From Elusimicrobium simillimum (GTDB lineage: Bacteria > Elusimicrobiota > Elusimicrobia > Elusimicrobiales > Elusimicrobiaceae), in contig NZ_JBEVVA010000003.1 of the NCBI RefSeq assembly GCF_049639735.1, positions 1,240,001 through 1,304,000 of the forward strand: 64,000 nt of DNA. Reading direction: 5' to 3'. The notes under the pieces are model-generated. The model saw only the letters and a list, made by a program, of their open reading frames with translations. It was not told the origin of the DNA and did no database searches. Of the stretch, positions 43,352 through 51,038 are shown in pieces. A program made the position numbers and the translations under genes. Each line of letters starts with the position of its first letter. The first letter of the stretch is position 1.

Positions 43352-43459
43352 AAAAAATTCCTAAATAGATGTATAGTTTGCCTATAACACAACTATACAC
43401 TATAAACACCAAGGAGTCAAGTTCTATTTTTTTGAAAATATTTACCTACAACCTCCTTT

Positions 43460-43903
43460 TTAATTATTTTCAACCCTTTCAATTCGTATCGTAAAATCAT
43501 TTTCTGCTTTTTCAAATTTATTCAAACCGTTTGCAACATGACCAATAATAAGCCCGTCTGCATAAGGCGCGTCTTTATAAAATATCGCTATATTTCCCCA
43601 GGGGGCATAATATGCAATATCACCCGCTTTTGGTTTTGCACCGGACGGCGCCCCTTCAGTAGAGAGGCGGCTTGGCAGATTGAATATCTTTTCTTTTTGG
43701 GCATAATCCGTTAATGTCACCTCTTGGGGTAATAATGCTAAAAAATCCCGAGCAGTTTTAGTATTATTCATGGCAGCGCTCAGAACATTTTCTCCCAAAA
43801 TAAATTTTATTTGCATTTCTCCTCCGCTTGTATCTGCGGCCGCTCCTTGACATGCAAGGAGCGCGCAGACAAATATTGTAGTAAGCAGATATAATTTTTT
43901 CAT
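43460..43903 (-). CDS. Cyclophilin-like fold protein, exported
   Basis: 147 residues. The signal MKKLYLLTTIFVCALLAC ends in a possible lipobox (LLAC). The body matches the cyclophilin-like (Cyclophil_like2) family: 'TARDFLALLPQEVTLTDYAQ', 'LPSRLSTEGAP', 'GDIAYYAPWGNIAIFY' and a C-terminal beta strand. Proline isomerase activity is not established for this family. It immediately follows the alpha/beta hydrolase gene and belongs to the MerR-controlled operon. Confidence 0.8.
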   Translation of the reverse strand: MKKLYLLTTIFVCALLACQGAAADTSGGEMQIKFILGENVLSAAMNNTKTARDFLALLPQEVTLTDYAQKEKIFNLPSRLSTEGAPSGAKPKAGDIAYYAPWGNIAIFYKDAPYADGLIIGHVANGLNKFEKAENDFTIRIERVENN

Positions 43904-43909
43904 AAGCAA

Positions 43910-44932
43910 TTATTTCAGATTTTTATTAAAAAATTCTTCAATTTTGTCAAATGGGATTTTATCCATACCGTCATATAAATCCACATGATTTGCATTTGGA
44001 ATAATCAAAAGCTCTTTATTATCACCTTGCAGCTTTTTGAATGCATCCTCGCTGAAATAACGGCTGTGAGCCTGCTCTCCGTGAATAAGAAGAACAGCGT
44101 TTTTAATCTCCCCAGAATAAGACAAAATAGGCATATTAATAAAAGAAAGAGCAGATGTCATGTTCCACCCGGAGGTTGAGTTGATTGAACGTTTGTGATA
44201 GCCGCGTTTTGTTTTATAGTAACCAAAATAGTCTTTAACAAACTGGGGCTCATCCCCGGTTAGACTGTCAGGCAGTCCTGCCGCTACAGCATAGGTTCCG
44301 TTTTTAGCGTCTTTAGTGCGCTGGGCATTAAGAGTTTGGCGCAGTTTATAACGCTCTTCCCCGTCCATAGCGTCAAAATAACCGTTTGCGTTAACGCGGC
44401 TCATATCATACATAGTGGAAGTAACCGTTGCCTTGATCCTTGTATCCATAGCCGCTGCGTTTAATCCCATTCCGCCAAAACCGCAAATGCCGATAATAGC
44501 AATTTTATCAGGATTAACATCAGGCTGAATGCTTAAAAAATCTACAGCCGCGCTGAAATCCTCACTGTTTATATCGGGAGAGGCGACATGACGCGGACTT
44601 CCTTTACTTTCCCCCGTAAAAGACGGGTCAAATGCCAAGGTAATAAATCCTTTTTCAGCCATTGTTTGGGCATACAACCCGGACGCCTGCTCTTTAACTG
44701 CGCCAAACGGGCCTGATACGGCAATCGCCGCCAAAGGCCTGCTTTCTTTATTTTTAGGTATGTATATATTACCCGCAAGTTCCACACCGTAGCGGTTTTT
44801 AAAGCTGACTTTTTTGACATCCACTTTATCACTTTTTGCAAATACTTTATCCCAGCTCTTATTTTGGCAGAACTTCCATGCCGCTACAGCGGCAAGCAGA
44901 CAGACTACAATTGTTACAGCCATTATTTTCAT
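43910..44932 (-). CDS. Membrane-anchored alpha/beta hydrolase (dienelactone hydrolase-like)
   Basis: 340 residues with an N-terminal membrane anchor (VTIVVCLLAAVAAWKF) and an alpha/beta-hydrolase core. The nucleophile elbow reads GICGFGG, with Cys in the nucleophile position as in dienelactone hydrolases. A late Asp/His region, 'LLIIPNANHVDLYD', gives the catalytic His. Start after AAGGAG. Transcribed from a MerR-type promoter divergent from the regulator at 45039. The substrate is unknown. Confidence 0.8.
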   Translation of the reverse strand: MKIMAVTIVVCLLAAVAAWKFCQNKSWDKVFAKSDKVDVKKVSFKNRYGVELAGNIYIPKNKESRPLAAIAVSGPFGAVKEQASGLYAQTMAEKGFITLAFDPSFTGESKGSPRHVASPDINSEDFSAAVDFLSIQPDVNPDKIAIIGICGFGGMGLNAAAMDTRIKATVTSTMYDMSRVNANGYFDAMDGEERYKLRQTLNAQRTKDAKNGTYAVAAGLPDSLTGDEPQFVKDYFGYYKTKRGYHKRSINSTSGWNMTSALSFINMPILSYSGEIKNAVLLIHGEQAHSRYFSEDAFKKLQGDNKELLIIPNANHVDLYDGMDKIPFDKIEEFFNKNLK

Positions 44933-44961
44933 AACATTCTCCTTTTTGTTTATATAATAAT

Positions 44962-44992
44962 AGTATAAACCTTAGAGTTAACTCTAAGTCAA
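44962..44992 (-). promoter_or_regulatory. MerR-type promoter/operator of the hydrolase operon
   Basis: TTGACT (44987-44992), a 19-bp spacer, TATACT (44962-44967). The spacer holds the perfect palindrome CTTAGAGTTAACTCTAAG (44971-44988). A 19-bp spacer with a central palindrome is the signature of MerR-activated promoters. The same palindrome recurs at 49579-49596. Confidence 0.85.
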
Positions 44993-45038
44993 GCCCTGTT
45001 TTAAATTTATGCTACAATTTGTTTAATCGGAGGAATTT

Positions 45039-45494
45039 ATGCAATATACTATAGCCCAGGTAGCTGAGAGATACGGTGTGTCAACACATACACTGCGATA
45101 TTATGATAAAGAAGGGCTTTTGCCTTTTGTAGACAGAACTGAAAGCGGAATTCGCAATTTTAAAGAGAGCGATTTTGAGTGGCTTTCCATAATTACCTGT
45201 CTTAAAGAAACAGGTATGCCCGTAAAAAAAATAAAAGAGTTTATCGACCTGTGCATGCAAGGCCAGCGCAGCGTAGACAAACGCCTAAACTTGTTTAAAG
45301 AACAGAAACAAGAGGTGGAAGAGCAAATAAAAACCTTACAAAAGCATTTAGATAAAATAAATTTTAAGATATGGTACTACTCTACGGCACAAAAAGAAGG
45401 GCTTGAAGCTGTACATAAAAAGAAAAAATATAGAGATGAAGTTAAAAAAGATATTGAGGCTAAAACAAAAATTCTTACCAAAATGGCTAAATAG
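45039..45494 (+). CDS. MerR-family transcriptional regulator
   Basis: 151 residues. A winged-helix N-terminus (YTIAQVAERYGVSTHTLRYY, then DKEGLLPFVDR) is followed by a helical dimerisation region and a long coiled coil. There is no Cys-rich metal-binding loop at the C-terminus, so the signal is probably not a thiol-bound metal. Divergent from the hydrolase operon across the 18-bp palindrome. Strong ribosome site CGGAGG. Proposed activator of both promoters bearing the palindrome. Confidence 0.9.
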   Translation: MQYTIAQVAERYGVSTHTLRYYDKEGLLPFVDRTESGIRNFKESDFEWLSIITCLKETGMPVKKIKEFIDLCMQGQRSVDKRLNLFKEQKQEVEEQIKTLQKHLDKINFKIWYYSTAQKEGLEAVHKKKKYRDEVKKDIEAKTKILTKMAK

Positions 45495-45495
45495 T

Positions 45496-45523
45496 AAATC
45501 CCCGGGGTTAAGCCCGGGGATTT
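45496..45523. terminator. Bidirectional terminator
   Basis: AAATCCCCGGG-GTTAAG-CCCGGGGATTT between the MerR gene and the convergent thiol-transport gene. Confidence 0.85.
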
Positions 45524-45550
45524 ACTTCTAAATATGTTTACTCCTGTCTC

Positions 45551-46927
45551 CTACATAGCCATTAGCAATAGGACCAACAATACTAAAAACACCATTGCAA
45601 GCAGCAACTTAGTTAAGGCCAAGTGTTTTTTTAGAAAATCGTTAAAACCTTTGGACTCATAACCAAGCAGCGTAAGCACAAATACTACTATCAGCGGCAC
45701 TATAAACATTAAGTTGTAAATCAACAAATATGCAACTGCACGCCAAAAATGAGCGTCCGCCTCTTTTAGTATCAACACTATTGTAGGTAAATATACCTGC
45801 CCTGTGCAGACAGCCTCTACTAAAGAGACTACAAAACCAACAGCGACGGAGGCCATTATAAGGCGCGGAGTGCTTTTTTCTTTGTCTTTAAGGAAAAAGC
45901 GCATTACTTTGTGGATATATTCTTTATAACTTTTGGGCAGTTGCAATATTATTTTGTCCGCACGGCCTGTTATCTTATAGGCTAATAAATCATAAACGCT
46001 AAGCAAGAAAAAGATGCCGCACAAAATAATAGTAAGCCACTTAAAAGCTACAATAACATAATAAAAAGAGCCCATAGCATATAAGAAATTAAACAGGCCA
46101 AGCCCCATCAAAATATATGCTACAAAGACTGAAGCGCAGTAGCATATACCTACAATGAGAATTTCCCGCTTTTCATATTTGTAAACCGCAAGGAAAGATA
46201 TAAAAAATACTATAACGGCAAATGCGCACGGATTTATGCCGTCCACAAGGCCCGCGCCTACAATCGCCCACAGCGTGATACTTTCAAAGATACTTTTTGT
46301 TGTTGAAGGCCCATTTTCTTTAACAGATTCCAACGGCGAAACATTTTGAGAAGAGTCTTCGTGTATTATAATTTCCTCTTTGGGCGCAACGGGCAGAGGC
46401 TCCTCTTTCTTTATTTCCTTTTTAGGCTCAGCCTTTTTTTCAACTTTAGCCACAGTAGTTTTCTTTGCGGGGGTAAGCTCTTTTTTTACAGGTTCTTGTT
46501 GGGGCTCAGGTGCGGCAATGGCGAGTTTTCTTACTCTTGTCTTTTGGCCTTTTGCTATAGCATCGTCTAAAGCCATTTGCGCGGTATTACCTATTTGGTA
46601 AGGATAGCCTAAAAAGTAATGGTCCCCTATAACCATAGCAGGCACACCTGAGGACTGTTGCTTGTACTCTTTCACAGCGTCATAAAATATGCCATTTTTG
46701 CCTTCTTCAAAGATATTGTGCTCTATAAAGTTTATTCGGTCCTTGTTTGCTTCTATAAAGCTTGGAATAAACTCCGCCATACATCTTTTGCAATATCCGC
46801 AATAAGGTGATGTAAAGAACACTACATCTATTTTCTCCTGCTCAGCAAAGGCCGCATTATCTTGCGCCATACAAGGCAAAATAAGACAAAGCGCCGCCAT
46901 GCTGATAAAAATAAATTTTTTTATCAT
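45551..46927 (-). CDS. Thioredoxin-domain/DsbD-CcdA-like membrane fusion
   Basis: 458 residues from the ATG at 46927 (AGGAG upstream). A signal peptide is followed by a periplasmic thioredoxin-like domain with C43-GY-C46 in SPYCGYCKRC, and then a Pro/Lys-rich linker (about 130-215). The membrane part of about six to eight helices has the paired Cys of DsbD/CcdA transporters in INPCAFAV and EAVCTGQVY. Such proteins move electrons from the cytoplasm to periplasmic thiols. Fusing the thioredoxin domain N-terminally to the membrane unit makes a self-contained reductant relay. Confidence 0.85.
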   Translation of the reverse strand: MIKKFIFISMAALCLILPCMAQDNAAFAEQEKIDVVFFTSPYCGYCKRCMAEFIPSFIEANKDRINFIEHNIFEEGKNGIFYDAVKEYKQQSSGVPAMVIGDHYFLGYPYQIGNTAQMALDDAIAKGQKTRVRKLAIAAPEPQQEPVKKELTPAKKTTVAKVEKKAEPKKEIKKEEPLPVAPKEEIIIHEDSSQNVSPLESVKENGPSTTKSIFESITLWAIVGAGLVDGINPCAFAVIVFFISFLAVYKYEKREILIVGICYCASVFVAYILMGLGLFNFLYAMGSFYYVIVAFKWLTIILCGIFFLLSVYDLLAYKITGRADKIILQLPKSYKEYIHKVMRFFLKDKEKSTPRLIMASVAVGFVVSLVEAVCTGQVYLPTIVLILKEADAHFWRAVAYLLIYNLMFIVPLIVVFVLTLLGYESKGFNDFLKKHLALTKLLLAMVFLVLLVLLLMAM

Positions 46928-46965
46928 ATTATCTCCTATACTCAATTTTTAGTTTATTTTACTTC

Positions 46966-47541
46966 TTAGCAAGCAACTTTATATAAAAACAGCGGCTCTA
47001 CTTTTGGCTTGTACTTATCAGTGCAGACACGCAATTTATTCATATCCTGCTCAGAAAAAATATCCTTGGAATACATCGTCATTTCACGCTCCAGGGCGGC
47101 TATAATTTTACTGTCATAGCTGCTTATAGGCTCGGACGCTGTGGGACAGTTTTTTGCCCTTGCAAGAAGTATACTTTGCTCTCCTGCGGCCCGCGCAAGC
47201 AGATATTTTGTATTAACTTCGGCGCAGTCTTCTTCCGTTAAATCTTGGGTAGAAGGTGTTTGAGGCTCCGCAGCAGATACAATAATATTTTGCTTATCGG
47301 TTTCTATAACGGAGCAAATAATACCGCTTTGGGTTTTGGAAGAAAATATTCTGTCGCTGTAAACGCCGACAAAAAAACCAAACAACAACACAAATGACGC
47401 GCCTGTGGCATACGCCCATTTAAAGTTGCCCCCACGTTTTGGCGCGGTGGCCTTAGCGTATATTCTGCCTTTTCTGCCCGGGTCAGAATCAAACCTTGAG
47501 TCCTGATATTGTTTTATTATTTCTTTATCTTTATTTTTCAT
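46966..47541 (-). CDS. Single-pass membrane protein, probable anti-sigma factor
   Basis: 191 residues. A cytoplasmic, charged N-terminus (about 45 residues) is followed by one membrane helix (ATGASFVLLFGFFVGVY) and a periplasmic domain with several Cys (CSVIET, EEDCAE, KNCPTA, VCTDKY, KVAC). Its start overlaps the sigma-factor stop by 4 bp (ATGA). That pairing is typical for an ECF sigma and its membrane anti-sigma. The Cys pattern and the adjacent thiol transporter suggest envelope redox sensing (inference). Confidence 0.65.
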   Translation of the reverse strand: MKNKDKEIIKQYQDSRFDSDPGRKGRIYAKATAPKRGGNFKWAYATGASFVLLFGFFVGVYSDRIFSSKTQSGIICSVIETDKQNIIVSAAEPQTPSTQDLTEEDCAEVNTKYLLARAAGEQSILLARAKNCPTASEPISSYDSKIIAALEREMTMYSKDIFSEQDMNKLRVCTDKYKPKVEPLFLYKVAC

Positions 47542-48035
47542 ACTTCCTCCAGCAAAAATCTTAATTTTGCTATCGCTCTATTTACTATAGTACCGACGTT
47601 AGACTCACCGATATTTATCAGAGAAGCAATTTCTCGGTTATTTAAACCTGAATAAAATTTAAGCGCTATTATATCTCTTTCTTTACTTTTAAGTTCTGCC
47701 ATTGCATTAAGCAGTTTTGCGTTAAGCTCACTTTCTTCCGCTTGCGCGGCCGGCTCTTTTTCATTTGAAGGGGTTGATTCCTCAAAATCAGTAAGAGAAA
47801 GGAATTTCTTCACATAATATAAGCGGTAGTGCATATTAATCTCGTTTCTGGCGATACCAAACAGCCATTGGCGCATTATCCCTTTGGAGTCATCGTAGGA
47901 ATGCAGTTTTTCAAAAACCCGCCGCCATAAACCTGCGGCAAGGTCTTCCGCCAAGGATTCATCTCTAACCCTTGCTATTATATAAGAGAACACAATATCA
48001 TAGTACTCATCATAAATTTTATCGAAGTTTAACAT
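47538..48035 (-). CDS. ECF-type RNA polymerase sigma factor
   Basis: 165 residues with region 2 (DEYYDIVFSYIIARVRDESL; GIMRQWLFGIARNEINMHYR) and region 4 (LKSKERDIIALKFYSGLNNR, then EIASLINIGESNVGTIVNRA). It is coupled by a 4-bp overlap to the membrane protein downstream, which in turn precedes the thioredoxin/DsbD-like gene. The three probably form one operon controlling an envelope response. Confidence 0.9.
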   Translation of the reverse strand: MLNFDKIYDEYYDIVFSYIIARVRDESLAEDLAAGLWRRVFEKLHSYDDSKGIMRQWLFGIARNEINMHYRLYYVKKFLSLTDFEESTPSNEKEPAAQAEESELNAKLLNAMAELKSKERDIIALKFYSGLNNREIASLINIGESNVGTIVNRAIAKLRFLLEEV

Positions 48036-48159
48036 AGCCTCTCCGCTATTAGTATGCAGTTTTTAAAAAAGTATCACAAAATATTTTGAGTTTATATATA
48101 AAGAATAGCAAAACAGTACTATCTTGGTTATAAACCTTTAATATTGTTATAATGTTAGT

Positions 48160-49530
48160 ATGAAAATAAACAGTAATTCTGATGAGCCCCCGAGTAGCAG
48201 GTTAAAAAACTTTTTAAAAGGTAATTTAAAAAAATATTTGGTTTTCCTTCTCCATCTTTCACCTTATCAAAACCTGACGTTTACGGTTTTTCTCTATACA
48301 ATAATAGGCTGGGTTTTACTTTCAATTCCTTTTATTTCAAATAACGGCGTTTCTTTGCTGGACAACTTGTTTACATCGGCCTCTGCTGTTACAACCACGG
48401 GGCTTAACTCCGTAAACTTTGCAAACTCCTACACATTTTTTGGCAAAGTTGTTGTTCTGCTTATAATACAAGCCTGCGGCATAGGCTACATGACAATAAC
48501 ATCATTTTTACATCTTTCTCTTTCCCAAAGAATAGCGCACCGCCACAAAGAAGTTTTAAACGTTGAATTCAGTTTACCAAACAACCTGCGGTTAAAAGAT
48601 TTTTTAAAGGCCGTTGTTACTTTTACCCTACTTGTTGAAATTACAGGCGCGGTTTTTTTATTTAATTATTTTAACCACCACGGCTATGGTTTTTGGCAGT
48701 CTTTGTATTATGGCGTTTTTCACAGTATATCCGCTTTTTGTACGGCGGGGTTTAGCCTTTTTCCAAACAGTTTGGAAAGTTTTGCCGACAGCAAAACAAT
48801 AAACATTGTTATTTCCATATTATCTCTTTGCGGGGCAATAGGCTTTATTGTAGTGACAGATTTATTTAACAGAGTAACAAGAAAAACAACTGCTATTTCC
48901 TATACCACAAAAATAATATTATTTGCCACTTCTATAATGCTTGTATTTGGCACGTTTTTCATATATATAACAAATAATATTAATTTGGCTGAGTCATTTT
49001 TTCAAACAATGTCTGCAATGACTACCGTTGGGTTTAACACAACTTCTATGCAAACGATGTCGCTTGCTTCTGTTTTAATTTTAATTGTTTTAATGTGTAT
49101 AGGCGCTTCCCCCTCCGGCACAGGCGGCGGTATAAAAACCACTGCAGTTACGGCGGTAATGGCGGTTGTGTATAACAGAATTAAAGGAAGCGAGCAAATT
49201 ACATTTTTGGGCAGAAGAATCCCTTTAGTCAGGCTTTATATAGCCACGTCAACATTTATATTTTATGTACTGGTTTTATTTGTAAGCGTTTTTTTACTGG
49301 CCTGCACGGAAAAGGCAACTCTTGCCGACCTGTTGTTTGAAGCGGCGTCCGCATTAGGTACCGTTGGCCTTAGCAGAGGTATAACAGAAGACTTAAGCGT
49401 TTTGGGCAAAATTATAATAATATTTACAATGATTATAGGCCGCGTCGGGGTGATTACCTTCGGAATGTCACTGTTAAGACGCCAGCACCAAGAACCCCGT
49501 GCCTGCGAAAGAGAAGACTTGGCCGTATAA
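48160..49530 (+). CDS. TrkH/KtrB-family K+ uptake protein
   Basis: 456 residues with about ten membrane helices and four pore-loop selectivity segments: TTTGLN (about 88), CTAGFS (about 196), TTVGFN (about 292) and GTVGLS (about 406). Length and the short cytoplasmic N-terminus favour KtrB. It needs a cytosolic RCK partner (KtrA/TrkA), which is not in this window. Confidence 0.9.
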   Translation: MKINSNSDEPPSSRLKNFLKGNLKKYLVFLLHLSPYQNLTFTVFLYTIIGWVLLSIPFISNNGVSLLDNLFTSASAVTTTGLNSVNFANSYTFFGKVVVLLIIQACGIGYMTITSFLHLSLSQRIAHRHKEVLNVEFSLPNNLRLKDFLKAVVTFTLLVEITGAVFLFNYFNHHGYGFWQSLYYGVFHSISAFCTAGFSLFPNSLESFADSKTINIVISILSLCGAIGFIVVTDLFNRVTRKTTAISYTTKIILFATSIMLVFGTFFIYITNNINLAESFFQTMSAMTTVGFNTTSMQTMSLASVLILIVLMCIGASPSGTGGGIKTTAVTAVMAVVYNRIKGSEQITFLGRRIPLVRLYIATSTFIFYVLVLFVSVFLLACTEKATLADLLFEAASALGTVGLSRGITEDLSVLGKIIIIFTMIIGRVGVITFGMSLLRRQHQEPRACEREDLAV

Positions 49531-49574
49531 CAATTTCCACTCTTTACCTCCACACACATTTTCCCAAATTACTA

Positions 49575-49605
49575 TTGACTTAGAGTTAACTCTAAGTTGT
49601 AGAAT
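49575..49605 (+). promoter_or_regulatory. Second MerR-type promoter/operator
   Basis: TTGACT (49575-49580), 19 bp, TAGAAT (49600-49605), with the palindrome CTTAGAGTTAACTCTAAG (49579-49596) in the spacer, the same as at 44971-44988. Confidence 0.85.
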
Positions 49606-49635
49606 ATAAACATACATATTAAAAAGGAGGGAAAA

Positions 49636-50715
49636 ATGCAAAAAAAGTATATTTTTACGGCAGCATTAATACTTATATCGGCAGTATTTGTTGTTGTATG
49701 TCTAAATTTCTGCTGTACAAAAGGGGATAAAAACATGACACAAGAATCAAACTTACTAAGCAAAAGAGAAGCAGCCATAGTAAATATCGCGGCATTCAGC
49801 GCTGCGGGCAATATGGCGGAAGTGGCACCTGCATTAAATAGCGCTTTGGATAACGGATTAACAGTTAATGAAATAAAAGAAGTTTTAGTACAAGTCTATG
49901 CGTACGCGGGCTTTCCGCGCAGCTTAAACGCAATCGGCGCTTTTATGGATGTATTAAAAAGACGTCAGGCAAAAAGCATTAAAGACACCGAAGGCGAAGC
50001 GGGCAAATTCCTGCCGGCCGGCACGGACAAACGCGCTTACGGAGCCAAAGTGCAAACAGAGCTTGTTGGCGCGGAAGTTAAAGGCGGCGCGATGGATTTT
50101 GCGCCTGCCATAGATATGTTTCTTAAAGAGCATTTGTTTGCAGATATTTTCGGGCGCGGGGTATTGTCTCATCAGGACAGAGAACTTGCCACGCTTGCCA
50201 TGCTTTCTGTTTTAGAAGGGGCACAACCGCAATTAAACTCACATATTAATATGTCTAAAAATATCGGAATTTCAGACGCAAAAATACAAGCCGCAATATC
50301 TTTGGCCAAAAACACAAACAAAGAAAAACTTGATACTATTTTTGCTCGCGGGGAAGAAAACCCTTACGGCAAATTTTTTACCGGGCAGACATATCTTAAT
50401 ATGCTAAACGCCAATGATGATGTTTTTAACGCCCCAATAGGCAATGTAACATTTGAACCGTGCGCAAGAACAAACTGGCACAAACATTCCGGCGGGCAAA
50501 TCCTTTTAGTTACCGCCGGTGAAGGCCGCTATCAGGAACGCGGCAAAGACATAAGAATATTAAAGAAAGGCGACACCGTGCGCATTGCGCCAGATATTGA
50601 ACACTGGCACGGCGCCGCGCCAAACACTTGGTTTACGCATATATCCATAGAAACCAATGTTCCAAACAATAAAGCCGTCTGGCTTGAACCTGTGACGGAG
50701 GAACAATATAAATAA
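49636..50715 (+). CDS. Membrane-anchored carboxymuconolactone decarboxylase-like/cupin fusion
   Basis: 359 residues. An N-terminal anchor (FTAALILISAVFVVVCLNFC) precedes two AhpD/CMD-like helical domains (about 40-125 and 140-235). The second contains VLSHQDRELATLAMLSVLEG. A cupin barrel follows (about 265-345) with metal-ligand text NWHKHSGGQILLV and IEHWHG. CMD domains often have thiol-peroxidase roles, but CxxC is not visible here, so a redox activity is unproven. Controlled by the MerR-type promoter at 49575 and so co-regulated with the hydrolase/cyclophilin-like operon. Confidence 0.82.
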   Translation: MQKKYIFTAALILISAVFVVVCLNFCCTKGDKNMTQESNLLSKREAAIVNIAAFSAAGNMAEVAPALNSALDNGLTVNEIKEVLVQVYAYAGFPRSLNAIGAFMDVLKRRQAKSIKDTEGEAGKFLPAGTDKRAYGAKVQTELVGAEVKGGAMDFAPAIDMFLKEHLFADIFGRGVLSHQDRELATLAMLSVLEGAQPQLNSHINMSKNIGISDAKIQAAISLAKNTNKEKLDTIFARGEENPYGKFFTGQTYLNMLNANDDVFNAPIGNVTFEPCARTNWHKHSGGQILLVTAGEGRYQERGKDIRILKKGDTVRIAPDIEHWHGAAPNTWFTHISIETNVPNNKAVWLEPVTEEQYK

Positions 50716-50725
50716 GGCATATATT

Positions 50726-50757
50726 AGTCAAGGTGTTTCACAAAAAGCACCTTGACT
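50726..50757 (+). terminator. Terminator of the CMD/cupin gene
   Basis: AGTCAAGGTG / CACCTTGACT, a 10-bp perfect stem followed by TTTCT. Its right arm contains the TTGACT of the following small-RNA promoter, so the two signals overlap. Confidence 0.65.
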
Positions 50758-50902
50758 TTCTCCCCAAAGTAAGGCTAAATGTGTATGGCAGAATGAGAAA
50801 TTTAATACCCCTCTGAAGAGGGGCATTGCTCCTGGGGATATAAGTTCGATTCCTATTAAAAGCACCATTTTAAAGGGGCACACTTAAAAGTGTGCCCCTT
50901 TT
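50751..50902 (+). ncRNA. Putative tRNA-like small RNA, copy 2
   Basis: The same layout as 42016-42170: TTGACT, a TAAATG -10, hairpin CCCCTC-TGAA-GAGGGG, T-arm ATAAG-TTCGATT-CCTAT, AAAAGCACCA, then a different terminator (AAAGGGGCACACTT/AAGTGTGCCCCTTT, about 50873-50902). Bases paired in the T arm changed together (C-G here T-A). The rest of 50903-51038 is related to the sequence following the other repeat copies and holds no gene. Confidence 0.5.
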
Positions 50903-51038
50903 GTATTTTTTAATAAATATTCCGACGAGAGTTTTTGTGGTTTTGCCCCTTGCCATTCTTGTATAGGCCTATACTCTGGGTAAATACGGCCTTTTTATGA
51001 CCAACCTATACAATGCCTTATTTCCCAAAGGCACTACT

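Noticed and set aside
32798..50868. Two tandem integrative islands bounded by tRNA-Arg 3' ends
   Set aside because: The T-arm copies lack a matching tRNA acceptor, no tyrosine integrase lies between them, and core-type genes (TrkH, sigma factor) fill the second interval. Repeat-mediated duplication explains the data better.
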